This document shows, in pieces, positions 53,277-63,580 of a stretch of 64,000 nt of DNA (its first letter is position 1; each line of letters opens with the position of its first letter). This DNA comes from Triticum aestivum. Lineage: Eukaryota; Streptophyta; Magnoliopsida; Poales; Poaceae. The notes under the pieces are model-generated. The model was not told where the DNA came from and did no database searches. It saw only the letters and a list, made by a program, of their open reading frames with translations. The stretch spans positions 522,231,184 to 522,295,183 of the forward strand of contig NC_057795.1 of assembly GCF_018294505.1 (NCBI RefSeq), written 5' to 3'. Both the position numbers and the translations under genes were made by a program.

Positions 53277-54159
53277 TGTCGGATTTGGGGTTCCGGCAGA
53301 CCCTCTAGATTCGAACACTGGAGTGCGCGCGGAGACTTTGCCCTCTGTCTGCCTACTCCTCACCGCCTCGCTATGAACTAAGCAATCAAAGGGACAACAC
53401 AAGAGACACTGGATTTATACTGGTTCAGGCCACCATTGTGGTGTAATACCCTACTCCACTGTGTGTGTGGTGGATTGCCTCTTGGGCTAATGATGAACAG
53501 TACAAGGAAGAACAACCTCGCGAGGGTCTGTTCTTGGCTGGCGTGATGAACTGCTAGGGGAGTTCAGTCGCTCTCTTTTCGGATGCTTTTCTCCATGCCT
53601 CTACCCCGGGGGTGGCTAGCCCTATTTATAGGAAAAGTCCCTGGGCCTCTTCCCAAATGTTGAGCGGGAAGGGCGCCAACAATTAGCAATTTTGAAGGGG
53701 AACATCTAGTACACTTATCCTGACCAAAGTTGGTCCTCGCCTGCCAAAGGCTCTGGTGGTGACGCCTTCCTGGGCTCCACAATGACCTCCATCCTGCCGT
53801 TGCGACGGTCTTGGTATTGTTGCACCGAAATGGATGCCTTTGCTTGATGCTCTCGCGTGCGCTTGCTCCCTTTGCACCAAAGAGGAAAGAAGGACACTGC
53901 GCGGGCTGGCGCCCGCCTGGCGCCCTTGGTTGTCATGGCTTGCGTCATGGGCACCTCGCGAGGTACCCTGCCTTGATCTCTCCGCCTCCTCGCGAGCCAG
54001 CCTGAGGAAGCCTCCTGTCGTCCGCCCCGCGAGGCTTGGCCGCTCGCGAGGGTCTTGAGCTCGTGTTGATGAAGATGGGCCATGTTGGGCTGCCCCTTGA
54101 GGCACGCCGCAGGCCACAGGCAGGCAAGTCTGGGGACCCCCGTTCCTAGAACACCAACA
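53277..54159 (-). repeat. 3' LTR of gypsy B (883 bp)
   Basis: Plus-strand reading starts TGTCGGATTTGGGGTTCCGG and ends CTAGAACACCAACA. On the minus strand it is preceded by the polypurine-like GGGGGCTACTG. Differs from its partner by scattered substitutions, including the terminal GCCGACA changed to ACCAACA. Confidence 0.9.
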
Positions 54160-54460
54160 GTAGCCCCCGGGCCGAAGGCGCGCCCGAACTTGGCTATGCA
54201 GAGAGGCAAAGGGGCAAGTGCGAAGCGCCGCGGGCCCTAACAGCTTGCGGCCTCGGGCGCCGCGTGGCGGTTGATTGGATGTGGGCGGCTCCGCTCCCCC
54301 ACGACGCCTCGGTAACTGCATGGACTGGCAAGTCCCAGCATGCAATAACTGGTCATGATTACCTGTGATCGTGGAGGCCGGCGGTTGGCCTCCTCTGGCT
54401 TTAAGTACGGGACGACGCTTGCCCTTCTAATCCATTCCCCCTTGCTTCTGCTTCTTCTTC

Positions 54461-55239
54461 AGGTCTCCGCCCAAGAGGTTCTCGGCCGCGGAGAGAGGAA
54501 AGGCCCACCAGGTGGGGCTTGACCCTCCCCTGCCCAAGCGTGGTCGAGGCCGTCCTTGCAAACTCTCAGCGACTCCCTCTGTGGATCCACACGGCCACGG
54601 AGGCGATCTCCCGCGCGGTGACGGGCGACAGGCCGCCGCTGGGCGCGCGCTGTGGCCGCACGACCTTCTAGGCCGCGCTCCCACTCGGCAGAGGTTCTGC
54701 CGGAGTTCGTTGTGTGGTCGGTGGTACCGGCCAGCACCCGGCTCCAACTCCCTTGCTTCCTCTTAGACGAGCTTCCGACCGGCGCCCCGGGCGGCCTCTA
54801 GCTTCAGGCGGACGGTTGCTGCAGCCGAGCCTACTAGGCTTCACTGGAGGTCTCTGCAGCCGGCATCTTGGCCTTGACCCGCGGCTGGCAAACGTTTGCC
54901 CGCACGCGCGGCCTGAGCCGGCGGTGCACCCCGCACTTTAAGTTTGACGATGATGACACCCTCTACGTGAGGGTGTTCGGGGAAGATGGTCGCCGCACTG
55001 GGTGCTGCCCTAAGAACGACGCCCACGGTCGTGGGCCCTTCCCCAGCGATGGTGAAGACGACAGCGCGCGCATGGTCGGCAGCGCCCGTGGCTCGTCAAG
55101 CTTCGACGGCTCTCCTTCGAGCAGCGACTCCTCCGGCGGTGGCAGCGATCAGCCTCCGCGCCGCCGCGCCCGCCTGGAGGGAGGTAGCGGGTCCACCCGC
55201 CATGTCGCCTCAGTGAAGCGCGAGATGGAGTCTCCCTGA
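54461..55239 (+). pseudogene. antisense AT-hook/B3-like ORF of gypsy B, start lost
   Basis: Homologue of 3941-4720. The ATG is AGG here (54461), followed by SPPKRFSAAERGKA and the AT-hook as KRGRGRPCKL. The B3-like part reads EFVVW, LQLPCFL, then ALTRGWQTFARTRGLSRRC and FKFDDDDTLYVRVFGEDGR from 54868, with a TAG near 54800 and a net one-base frame change. The C-terminal Ser/Asp tail and PPRRRARLEGGSGS to VKREMESP at 55239 are well kept. The B3-like end and tail are more conserved than the middle. The TATA box upstream is changed to TTTAAGTA. Confidence 0.75.
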
Positions 55240-55994
55240 GCTCCGGAGACAGTTCGAGCCTCGCGAGGTTGTGTCGGGCGAGTCGCGCCTATTTTGTTCC
55301 TTTTCCCTTTCCTGCGCAAAGAGACAGTAGTGTAGGGCCCTGCGAGGGTGTGCTTGGACTATCACTGTTAATTATCGTACTGTTTTCGCTATTCCGGTAT
55401 TGTGCCTTCGTGTCGCACTCCTACACGCAGAAATTACTTAGCTTGGGGGGTGGGTCCTGCCGTAACCCTTGCTTCCCGAAGCCGAGGCCTCGTCGAACGC
55501 TTCACATCCTGCGAGAGTTAGTTTGGAGAAGTAGTTCCTGGCCTCAGCTGCGCAGGCGACCGACCCAGGTCCTGTGTTTGCGTCGCGGTGCCCGTGGGGC
55601 ACGGACTGGAGGGGTGCTCCTGCGCGGACCTGGGTAGGGAAACTTCGAACGAGAGGGGCAGAAAATGCTCACGAGGGTGCCCGCGTTGCTCCCTCGTGAG
55701 ACTTGTGCGAGAGAGAAATCGGGGTAGGAGAGCGAAACAGGCAAAGAGTCACAAGCCAAAAATGACAACAACTTCAATAAAATCTCGAATGGGGATGAAC
55801 AAGCCAACTGCAGAAAGCAAATGAGAAGGGCCGCGTCTGGCACCTAATCTAGTCTTCGACGTCTTCTCACCAGCACGGAGCTAAGTGCTGCCACTGGGCG
55901 TCGGAGGGAGCCCCAGGGCCTGAGGCCGGCGCTCCTGAGACTCCGGGGCCTGTACAACCCCACTCATTATTACGTGAGAGTGTCACGGGCGGCG
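55240..55994. other. spacer between antisense ORF and minisatellite in gypsy B
   Basis: Non-coding; co-linear with 4721-5450 of element D, including AATCTAGTCTTCGACGTCTT and ATTACGTGAGAGTGTCACGG just before the array. An extra 30-bp piece near 55400 (GTGCCTTCGTGTCGCACTCC) is absent from D. Confidence 0.7.
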
Positions 55995-56587
55995 AGCTTC
56001 ACAGCCATTGGCCTTCTTCACAGGCTCCGGGCCTTTCTCGTGAGGACAGACTTCATAGGTGTTCGCCTTCTTCACAGGCTTCGGGCCTTTCTCGTGAGGA
56101 CAGACTTCACAGGCGTTCGCCTTCTTCACAGGCTCCGGGCCTTTCTTGTGAGGACAGACTTCACAGGCGTTCGCCTTCTTTACAGGCTCGGGGCCTTTTC
56201 CAAAACGCAACAGCGTCACAGGCATTCGCCTTCTTCATAGGCTCAGGGCCTTTGCCAAAATGCAACAGCTTCATAGGCATTCACCTTCTTCACAGGCTCG
56301 GGGCCTTTTCCAAAATGCAACAGCTTCACAGGCATTCGCCTTCTTCACAGGCTCGGGGCCTTTTCCAAAATGCAACTGCTTCATAGGTATTCGCCTTCTT
56401 CACAGGCTCGGGGCCTTTTCCAAAATGCAACAGCTTCACAGGCATTCGCCTTCTTCACAAGCTCAAGGCGTTTTCCAAAACGCAACAGCTTCACAGGCAT
56501 TCGCCTTCTTCACAGGCTCGGGGCCTTTTCCAAAATGCAACAGCTTCACATGCATTCGCCTTCTTCACAGGCTTGGGGCCTTTTCAA
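55995..56587. repeat. 55-bp minisatellite in gypsy B (about 11 units)
   Basis: Units CTTCACAGGCATTCGCCTTC, TTCACAGGCTCGGGGCC, TTTTCCAAAATGCAACAG. The first three to four units use the variant TTTCTCGTGAGGACAGA at their ends, the rest TTTTCCAAAA(C/T)GCAACAG, so the array grew from two unit types. It abuts the integrase stop at 56584. Confidence 0.9.
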
Positions 56588-57798
56588 GGGTAAAACATCT
56601 GGAGGTGCTGGATATTCCACGCGTTCTGGATGGGCACCCCCTCCTGAGTCTCCAGGCGCGCGGAGCCGGGCCTGGAAATATGAACAACCTTCAACGGGCC
56701 CTCCCACATGGGAGAGAGCTTATGCAGTCCCTCCCTGGAGAGGACCCGCCTGAGCACGAGATCTCCTACCTCGAGTGTCCTGGGGCGGATGTTGCGGCAG
56801 TGGTATCGCCGTAGCGCTTGTTGGTATCTTGCTGCTCGGAGCGTGGCTTCCCGGCGACGCTCCTCCCCTAGCACGAGGTCCGCCCCCCGCATGGCGTCCT
56901 GTTGTGCCTCGTCGAACGCCAGGACCCGCGCGGAGCGACGACTGACCTCGTGAGGGAGGACTGCTTCAGCTCCATAGACCAGGAAGAATGGGGTCTCGCC
57001 GGTTGGCTTTGTCGCGGTTGTGCGGATGGACCACAACACGGACTGAAGCTCGTCGTACCAACCTCGGCCGCAGGCCTCCAACTTCTTCTTGAATGTCCTG
57101 GTTTTGAGGCCCCTCAGGACCTCCGCGTTGGCCCGCTCGGCCTGACCGTTGCTCTAGGGGTGTGCCACTGAAGCGTAGCATATCTGCGTTCCAAGGTTAG
57201 CACAGTATGTTTTGAAGAGATTACTAGTGAACTGCGAACCGTTGTCGGTGATGATACGGTTTGGTACCCCGAACCGGCTCACGCTGCCCTTGATGAACTT
57301 GACCGCAGACCCTGCGGGGATGGTACGGACAGCCTCCACTTCAGTCCACTTAGTGAACTTGTCCACGGCGACGTAGAGGTAACGATAGCCCCCTGGCGCC
57401 CGAGGAAATGGGCCCAGGATGTCCAGCCCCCAGACTATGAATGGCCATGAGAGGGGTATAGTTTGCAGACCTCCAGCCGGCTGATGGATCTGCTTGGCGT
57501 GGAACTGGCAGGCCTCGCAAGCCTTCACCAGTTCGACAGCATCATTGAGAGCAATTGGCCAATAGAATCCACTACGGAATGCCTTGCCAACGAGGGTCCG
57601 CGATGATGAGTGATGCCCACAGTGTCCACCGTGTATATCCGCTAGCAGTTCCTTCCCTTGCTCCTTGGAGATGCAGCACAGGGACACAACATTCGGTCGC
57701 CTTCGGTAGAGCTCCCCATCACTGATGCAGTATGTCGTGGCCTGGCGCGCCACGCGCTCTGCTTCCTCCTCCTTCTCTGGCAAGATCCCTTGTGTCAA
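56584..57798 (-). pseudogene. integrase of gypsy B, single stop
   Basis: Zinc-binding part: IHGGHCGHHSSSRTLVGKAF and CEACQFHAK. Core: first Asp in GLDILGPFPRAPG, second in RIITDNGSQFTSNLF, Glu in GQAERANAEVLRGLK. The C-terminus LSPMWEGPLKVVHISRPGSA ends near 56584 next to the minisatellite. One TAG interrupts it at about 57154, between VAHP and SNGQAE. All three catalytic acidic residues and the HHCC residues are present, so this integrase has decayed little. Confidence 0.85.
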
Positions 57799-58062
57799 AT
57801 AGCTCCGGAGCTCCGTGATCTAGCACCCCTCCTGAGGCTCCATTGCCAAGAGCAATCGCGCCCCTGAGGCCGGGCCACAGGCCAGGGCTCCCGAGGAAGG
57901 TGGCTGGGGGAGCTCCTCCCGAGGTTGCGCCGCGCTTGATAGCGATGGCGTGGACGAGGGCTTGAAGAGCCGCTCTTCGAAGACGCCAGGATCCTGAGGC
58001 AGTCGCCTGGATGCACGTTTGGCGATGTCGTCGGCCTCCTGGTTGGTGCCACGGGGCATGTG

Positions 58063-58740
58063 CTACAACTCCAGCCCCCAGAACTGCTTCTCCATCCTGC
58101 GGACCTCCGCAAGGTAGGCTTCCATGTGCTCATCCCTTGGCTCATATACTTTGTTGGAGAAGTTGACGAGGAGTTGTGAATCGCCCTTGATGGTAAGACG
58201 TTTTAGGGCGGCCGCGGCCTTCAGGCCTGCTATCAAGCCTTCATATTCTGCTATGTTGTTGGAGACCTTTTCTCCGTGTTGGAAACAGAGCTGCACGGTG
58301 TAATAGAGCTTGTCTTGGGTAGGAGATAAAAGCACCGCACTAGCCCCCGCGCCGTGCCTGGAGAACGCCCCGTCGAAGTACATGACCCAACCGTCCGGCG
58401 CCTCGCTACCCGGGGAGAGGGATCGATCCTCATCAGCCTTTAGGCCCGGCGCCTCTGTCCACTCTGCTACGAAATCTGCCAAGGCGGCCCCCTTGATGAC
58501 TCTGGTTGTACTGAATTCGAGCTGAAATGCTTGTAGTTCAATGTTCCACTCAGCGACTCTTCTAGCTGAATTGGGGCTCCTGAGCACCCTCTCCAAAGGG
58601 TACGCTGAGACGACCTTGATGGGGTGGCCCTGAAAATAATGCCGCAGCTTGCGCGAGGCCACCAATAGTGCAAGGAGAAGTTTCTGAGGCATGGGGTACC
58701 GCGCCCTTGCGTCCCGCAACATTGTGCTGACGAAGTACAC
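58063..58740 (-). CDS. RNase H of gypsy B (225 codons open)
   Basis: Internal pol piece with the tether (YPMPQKLLLALLVASRKLRH) and RNase H: WVMYFDGAFSRHGAG (Asp), NNIAEYEGLIAGLKAA (Glu), TIKGDSQLLVNFSNK (Asp). A TAG at 58063 ends it after QFWGLEL, but the next frame segment (HVPRGTNQEADDIAKRASRR-like) continues to about 57820. Two residues are missing after LKAAAAL compared with A. Confidence 0.82.
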   Translation of the reverse strand: MYFVSTMLRDARARYPMPQKLLLALLVASRKLRHYFQGHPIKVVSAYPLERVLRSPNSARRVAEWNIELQAFQLEFSTTRVIKGAALADFVAEWTEAPGLKADEDRSLSPGSEAPDGWVMYFDGAFSRHGAGASAVLLSPTQDKLYYTVQLCFQHGEKVSNNIAEYEGLIAGLKAAAALKRLTIKGDSQLLVNFSNKVYEPRDEHMEAYLAEVRRMEKQFWGLEL

Positions 58741-58827
58741 AGGATGTTTGACTTGGTTGGGAGTGCTGGTGTCGATGGAGCCCTCCGGAGACCGCGGTGC
58801 CTCCTAAGGCAGGGGAGCCCCCAGCGG

Positions 58828-60006
58828 CTAGTCGCTAGGGGGAGGTGTTCCCGCTGTCTCGAGCGTGTTCCCCAGTGGCGGCTGATCCTTCTCGGCTGCC
58901 GCGGTGGTCTCTGTGGGTCTTTCTTGTTCACGTTCCGCCTCGACCCGAGTGGATGTCGTGGCTTTGTTCCGACGCTCCTCCCTAACCGCCACCAGAGCTG
59001 CGCTGGCGGAGTAGGGAGTGGCTGCAAGGTAAAGCACCAGGGGCTCCTGAGGGCGCGGGGCCACCATTACCGGAGGGCTGGTTAGGTATCTCTTAAGGTC
59101 TTGGAACGCCTTGTCTGCCTCTTCAGTCCATTCAAAGGGTCCCTTTTTCTTCATCAGCTGGAAGAAAGGCAGCGCTCCCTCCCCCAGCTTGGAAATGAAG
59201 CGTCCCAGCACTGTCACGCGCCCAGTGAGCTTCTGCATTTCTCTGAGGGTCTTTGGCGGGCTCATGTCCTTGACCGCCTTGACCTTTTCTGGGTTAGCCT
59301 CGATGCCCCGGTGGGACACGAGGAAGCCTAAGAGCTTGTCTGAGGGGACCCCAAACACGCACTTCTCTGGGTTGAGCCGCAGGCTCACGACGTTGAGTCT
59401 CGCGAAGGTTTCCTCCAGGTCTTTTATTAGGGTCTTTGCTTTGCGAGACTTCACCACAATATCATCAACGTAAGCCTCCACGTTTTTCCTGATCTGCGGG
59501 CCCAAGGCGATGTGCATCAGCCGCTGGAAGGTTGCCCCTGCATTGCGCAACCCGAACGGCATGCATGTGTAGCAATACACCCCACACGGGGTTAGAAAGG
59601 CCGTTTTTCCACATCTTCTACCGCCATCTTGATCTGGTGATACCCAGAGAAGGCATCCAAGAAACACAACAAGTCGCACTCGGCGGTGGAGTCGACGATC
59701 TGATCGATGCGGGGGAGCGGGAACGGATCTTGCGGGCAGGCTTTGTTGAGATTGGTGAAGTCGACGCACATACGTTCCTTCCCTCCTTTCTTTGGGATAA
59801 TGACTGGGTTGGCCAACCAATCCGGGTATCGGACCTCGCGAATGACCCCTGCAGCTTCCAACTTGCGGGTTTCTTGAACGATGAAAGCCTGCTTTTCTGT
59901 GGACTACCGTCTTGCTTTCTGCTTCACGGGTCGGACATTGGGGCACACATTGAGGTGGTGCTCGATTACACCCCTTGGGATCCCCGCTAGCTGATCGGGC
60001 TCCCAT
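58828..60006 (-). pseudogene. reverse transcriptase of gypsy B, frameshifted near 59600
   Basis: The N-terminal RT motifs are read in another frame (59592-59861: KERMCVDFTNLNKACPQDPF, LLCFLDAFSGYHQIKMAVED). After a frame change they continue in the 58828-60006 frame: FLTPCGVYCYTCMPFGLRNA, the catalytic YVDDIVVKSRKAK, LRLNPEKCVFGVPSDKLLGF, then the connection GPFEWTEEADKAFQDLKRYL. The frame ends in a Glu/Thr-rich linker before RNase H. Apart from the frameshift the domain is complete. Confidence 0.85.
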
Positions 60007-60647
60007 GCGAATACCTTCTTGTTCTTACGCAGGAACTTGACCAGGGCCTCCTCTAGCTCGGGCTCGAGGTTGGCGCCTATGGTGAAGGTGGCATCCGTGG
60101 ATCCGTCCTCATCAACCAACATCTTCTTGGTTTCTGCCTTGTCTTGGGTGAACAACTGCTTCTTCTTGGCCGGCGCAGCCCCCTTGGGCTCAGGGGCATC
60201 CGAGTCGGCGGGCTGCGCCGACGCCGCCGTCTTGAAGGCGATCTTGAGCACTTGCAGCGCATCCCCGGTGTCTCCGCACATGGTGAGGACGCCGCTGCTC
60301 CCGGGCATTTTCATGAGGTTATATGATGGGTGAGTCGCATCCATAAACCGGGCCAGCGCCGGGTAGCCGAGGATGGCGTTGTATGGGAGGCCGATGGGGG
60401 TGATGTCGAAGTCGATTAGCTCCATGCAGAAGTTGTCGTAGGTACCAAAGGTTACTGGGAGGCGGATCTGCCCCAGGGAGCTAGTGGTCCCGCCCCCGAC
60501 GCCCAAGAAGGGCCGGCTGGGCCGAAGCCGCTCCAGCGGTATGTGGAGGAGGCTGAAGGCTTCAATCGAGAGCGCGCTGAGGCCTGAGCCGCCGTCGATG
60601 AGAGTCCTGGTGACGGCCACCTGGCAGATGGTGGGAGTGCACAGCAT
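59904..60647 (-). CDS. protease and RT N-terminus of gypsy B (247 codons open)
   Basis: Protease with the catalytic LIDGGSGLSALSIEAF, IRLPVTFGTYDNF and YNAILGYPALARF. Then come a Lys-rich linker (GAAPAKKKQLFTQDKAE) and the start of RT (EALVKFLRKNKKVFAWEPDQ, HHLNVCPNVRPVKQKARR), ending in TAG at 59904. The ATG is internal; upstream the frame continues to the gag remnant. Confidence 0.8.
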   Translation of the reverse strand: MLCTPTICQVAVTRTLIDGGSGLSALSIEAFSLLHIPLERLRPSRPFLGVGGGTTSSLGQIRLPVTFGTYDNFCMELIDFDITPIGLPYNAILGYPALARFMDATHPSYNLMKMPGSSGVLTMCGDTGDALQVLKIAFKTAASAQPADSDAPEPKGAAPAKKKQLFTQDKAETKKMLVDEDGSTDATFTIGANLEPELEEALVKFLRKNKKVFAWEPDQLAGIPRGVIEHHLNVCPNVRPVKQKARR

Positions 60648-60940
60648 CGGGAGCGCGCCTGAGCAGGCTGAATTGGAGGGGTGGTCCCTTGAGCTGAAGG
60701 CCAGATTGGCCTCGGGTGCCGACCGACCTGAGGCAGCCTACTGACGCATGGAGACGGCACCGACCTGGCGGAGGCATGGCTGGACGTGGCGGCTTGAAGG
60801 TGGAGCCTGCGAGCCGCCCAGGAGGGCCGCGACGACCGGAGCGGGCGGCGCGCCGCTCATTGCAGGGCGAGTCGCGGTGTCGGCGGAGAGCGGGTCGGCG
60901 GAAGGAGAAGCTCCGGCGCACCCCTACCTGGCGCGCCAAA
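60648..60940 (-). pseudogene. gag remnant and primer site of gypsy B
   Basis: Only about 290 bp separate the 5' LTR from the protease. The primer-site region TTTGGCGCGCCAGGTAGG (minus strand, 60923-60940) is intact. It is followed by a short reading with AALLGGSQAPPSSRH, RQVGAVSM and a stop, then FSSRDHPSNSACSGALPMLC. The LLGGSQAPP linker equals that of A, so B lost the capsid core in addition to the shared nucleocapsid deletion. Confidence 0.7.
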
Positions 60941-61837
60941 TGTCGGATTAGGGTTCCGGCAGACCCTCTAGATTCGAACACTAGGGTGCGCGCGGAGACT
61001 TTGCCCTCTGCCTGCCTGCTCCTCACCACCTTGCTATGAACTAAGCAATCAAAGGGACAACACAAGAGACACTGGATTTATACTGGTTCAGGCCACCATT
61101 GTGGTGTAATACCCTACTCCAGTGTGTGCGTGGTGGATTGCCTCTTGGGCTAATGATGAATAGTACAAGGAAGAACAGCCTCGCGAGGGTCTGTTCTTGG
61201 CTGGCGCGATGAACTGCTAGGGGAGTTCAGTCGCTCTCTCTTCGGATGCTTTTCTCCATGCCTCTACCCCGGGGGTGGCTAGCCCTATTTATAGGCAAAG
61301 GCCCTGGGCCTCTTCCCAAATGTTGAGCGAGAAGGGCGCCAACAATTGGCCATTTTGAAGGGGAACATCTAGTACACTTATCCTGACCAAAGTTGGTCCT
61401 CGCGTGCCAAAGGATCTGGTGGTGACGCCTTCCTGGGCTCCACGATGACCTCCATCCTACCGTTGCGATGGTCTTGGTCTTGTTGCACCGAAATGGATGC
61501 CTTTGCTTGATGCTCTTGCCTGCGCTTGCTCCCTTTGCACCAAAGAGGAAAGAAGGACACTGCATGGGCTGGCGCTCGCCTGGCACCCTTGGTCATCATG
61601 GCTTGCGTCCTGGGCACCTCGCGAGGTACCCTGCCTTGATCTCTTCGCCTCCTCGCGAGCCAGCCTGACGAGGCCGTGCCTGAGGAAGCCTCCTGTCGTC
61701 CGCCCCGCGAGGCTTGGCCCCTCGCGAGGGTCTTGAGCTTGTGTTGATGAAGAAGGGCCATACTGGGCCGCCCCTTGAGCCACGCCGCAGGCCACAGGCA
61801 GGCAAGTCTGGGGACCCCCGTTCCCAGAACGCCGACA
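60941..61837 (-). repeat. 5' LTR of gypsy B (897 bp)
   Basis: Plus-strand reading starts TGTCGGATTAGGGTTCCGGC and ends CCCAGAACGCCGACA. CCTATTTATAGGCAAAGGCC near 61286 holds a TATA-like core in the minus direction (CCTATAAATAGG). Followed by target duplication GCCCC. Confidence 0.92.
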
Positions 61838-61842
61838 GCCCC

Positions 61843-62978
61843 CAATGACTAGCCCAACTCAGTTGTCGCTGTTTAACCCTCGCAGTGATCCGAAGCACAT
61901 GACACATATTGCAAGATGACAAGAAACCTTTTTTAGATTTCTCACCACAACTACAACCATGTACAACACAACCTGCACGATATGTAGACGATAGCCAATC
62001 TAGGCGTGTCTGCTGGAGTCTGGTCACATGCATGGACGAACTGATCTTCCGTGTCTTGCAGGGATAGTCCAGGCACCAACGTAGTACAACACTTCTCTAG
62101 TACTATCGCTCGTCTCCCTCTTCTATTAATTCACCCGACTTGCGGGGCCGAGGAGTGTGCCTATGGTCGGTTCTCAATTGCCGTCCCACATATGTGTGCG
62201 AACGCAATTTGACGCGCGTTCGATTCGGAGAGCAGCGTGCCAGACAGACCGACCGTCTGGGGTGCGAGGCGAACGCGACGGGCGGGCTGTATACTCCATA
62301 CATGTGTACCGCCGTTTTCTAGACGATTTGCTCCATGGCGCGGGCGCAATCCATGGATACAAAATTAGTATTTGTATACTATTTAAAAGTCGAGGGTGGG
62401 GCTTTTCCTGCCCGGTAGGCGGCGGGACAGTTCCGCCTAGTCGGTTCGACAGAGACGCGAGAAGACGAGGGAGTAGGCTGCTGCAAATGTAGGGCTGTGT
62501 GATTTGATAGTGAGTTACTGCTGGACAGGTGGGGCCCCGTGATTTGACTTGCCATTATCATTTTAACTACGGCGCTACGACCGGCGTGAGTCTCCTGATT
62601 CCTGACCACCTCCATACAGGTGCCTCTCCCAATGCTCCACCATGTAGTAGTAGAGGCTGGCTCTTGCATGAGAGCCCACTTCTCCACTTTTTCCGTGCCT
62701 CTCTTTCCTCCACATATGCAAAAAGGCCATGTAAAGCGCACTATTGTACTTAGTTGCTCCTGCAGGTGCTTAAGCTTGCCATATAGGCATAAAGTCTGAT
62801 GTGGCAAGTTAATCAAGAAGAGAGAGACTAGTTTGGTGACCCAAGGAAGAAATGGTGCTAAGCGCGTGTACCTAGGTGAAAAGACAATTTTGAGTCTATA
62901 ACTTATTAATTAAGCAAACTTAGCAACACCATTTCATTGGAAGAGGTCACCCCTTGGCAAATGCAATAAATACTAGTA
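61843..62978. other. intergenic right of gypsy B, no gene
   Basis: Joined originally to 53276 before the gypsy insertion. Short open frames at 62140-62490 overlap on both strands and show no protein pattern. 62780-62940 (GCATAAAGTCTGATGTGGCA) may be a MITE remnant, perhaps continued at 63095-63140 (CTTATAGCCAACCTTGTTGT), which would place the Stowaway inside it. Confidence 0.4.
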
Positions 62979-63063
62979 CTCCCTGTGTCCCATTGTATAA
63001 GAACGTTTTTGACACTACACTAGCTAGTGTCAAAAATGTTCTTATATTATGGGACGGAGGGAG
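62979..63063. mobile_element. short Stowaway MITE (85 bp)
   Basis: Ends CTCCCTGTGTCCCATTGTAT and (reversed) CTCCCTCCGTCCCATAATAT, flanked by TA at 62977-62978 and 63064-63065. Almost the whole element is a hairpin around CACTAGCTAGTG. Confidence 0.88.
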
Positions 63064-63580
63064 TACGAAGAAAGAGATAGAGAGGAGTAAAAAATACACT
63101 TATAGACAACCTTATAGCCAACCTTGTTGTAGTATGAGTGACTAACTGATGACTATGTATGACATGCCAACATCAGATAGCCTAACGCACCATGTTAAAT
63201 CTCCAAGGGAGCGACCACGTGAGCGATGCGACGGTCGTGGTAGGCACGACCATGATACGGGCTGCTGGCAGCCCATGGATCTGAGATCAAATGGTCGCAT
63301 GCTAAGTTGCTGAGAATTTGCAGAATAACCCTTCAGGATAGGATATTCACCCACAGGTCTAGAATCATGCCATGCTACCGTTCGCTCTCCGATCCAAGGG
63401 CTCTGGGCCCGTATCATGGGAGAATGGAAAGCCACTACCCTGCCGTTCGCACACTGGCAGTTCGCTCCTACTCGTCCCCGCATGTCCTTTAATACTATGG
63501 CAGTTCGCTCCTAGTTGTCCCGTCCATTCACATTAGTACATTACGGCAGTTCCACTAATCCTAACCCTCCTCCCAAATCC
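63064..63580. other. upstream flank of the exonuclease-like gene
   Basis: No gene recognised. The repeated GGCAGTTCGCTCCTA-T-GTCC motif at about 63459 and 63500 is a short duplication just before the gene. No convincing TATA box. Confidence 0.4.

Larger units (their letters stand above)
53277..61837 (-). mobile_element. complete Ty3/gypsy element B (8561 bp), TSD GCCCC
   Basis: Minus-strand element with LTRs 60941-61837 (5') and 53277-54159 (3'). The target duplication GCCCC is at 53272-53276 and 61838-61842. Internal order from the 5' side: gag remnant, protease, RT, RNase H, integrase, 55-bp minisatellite, then the antisense ORF on the plus strand. It has the best preserved pol of the window, with one frameshift in RT and one stop in integrase. 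Gag is reduced to about 290 bp. Same family as A and D by LTR, minisatellite and antisense gene. Confidence 0.93.

Noticed and set aside
62140..62492. ORFs of 60-111 codons right of gypsy B
   Set aside because: Same region is open on both strands by chance; no recognisable motif.
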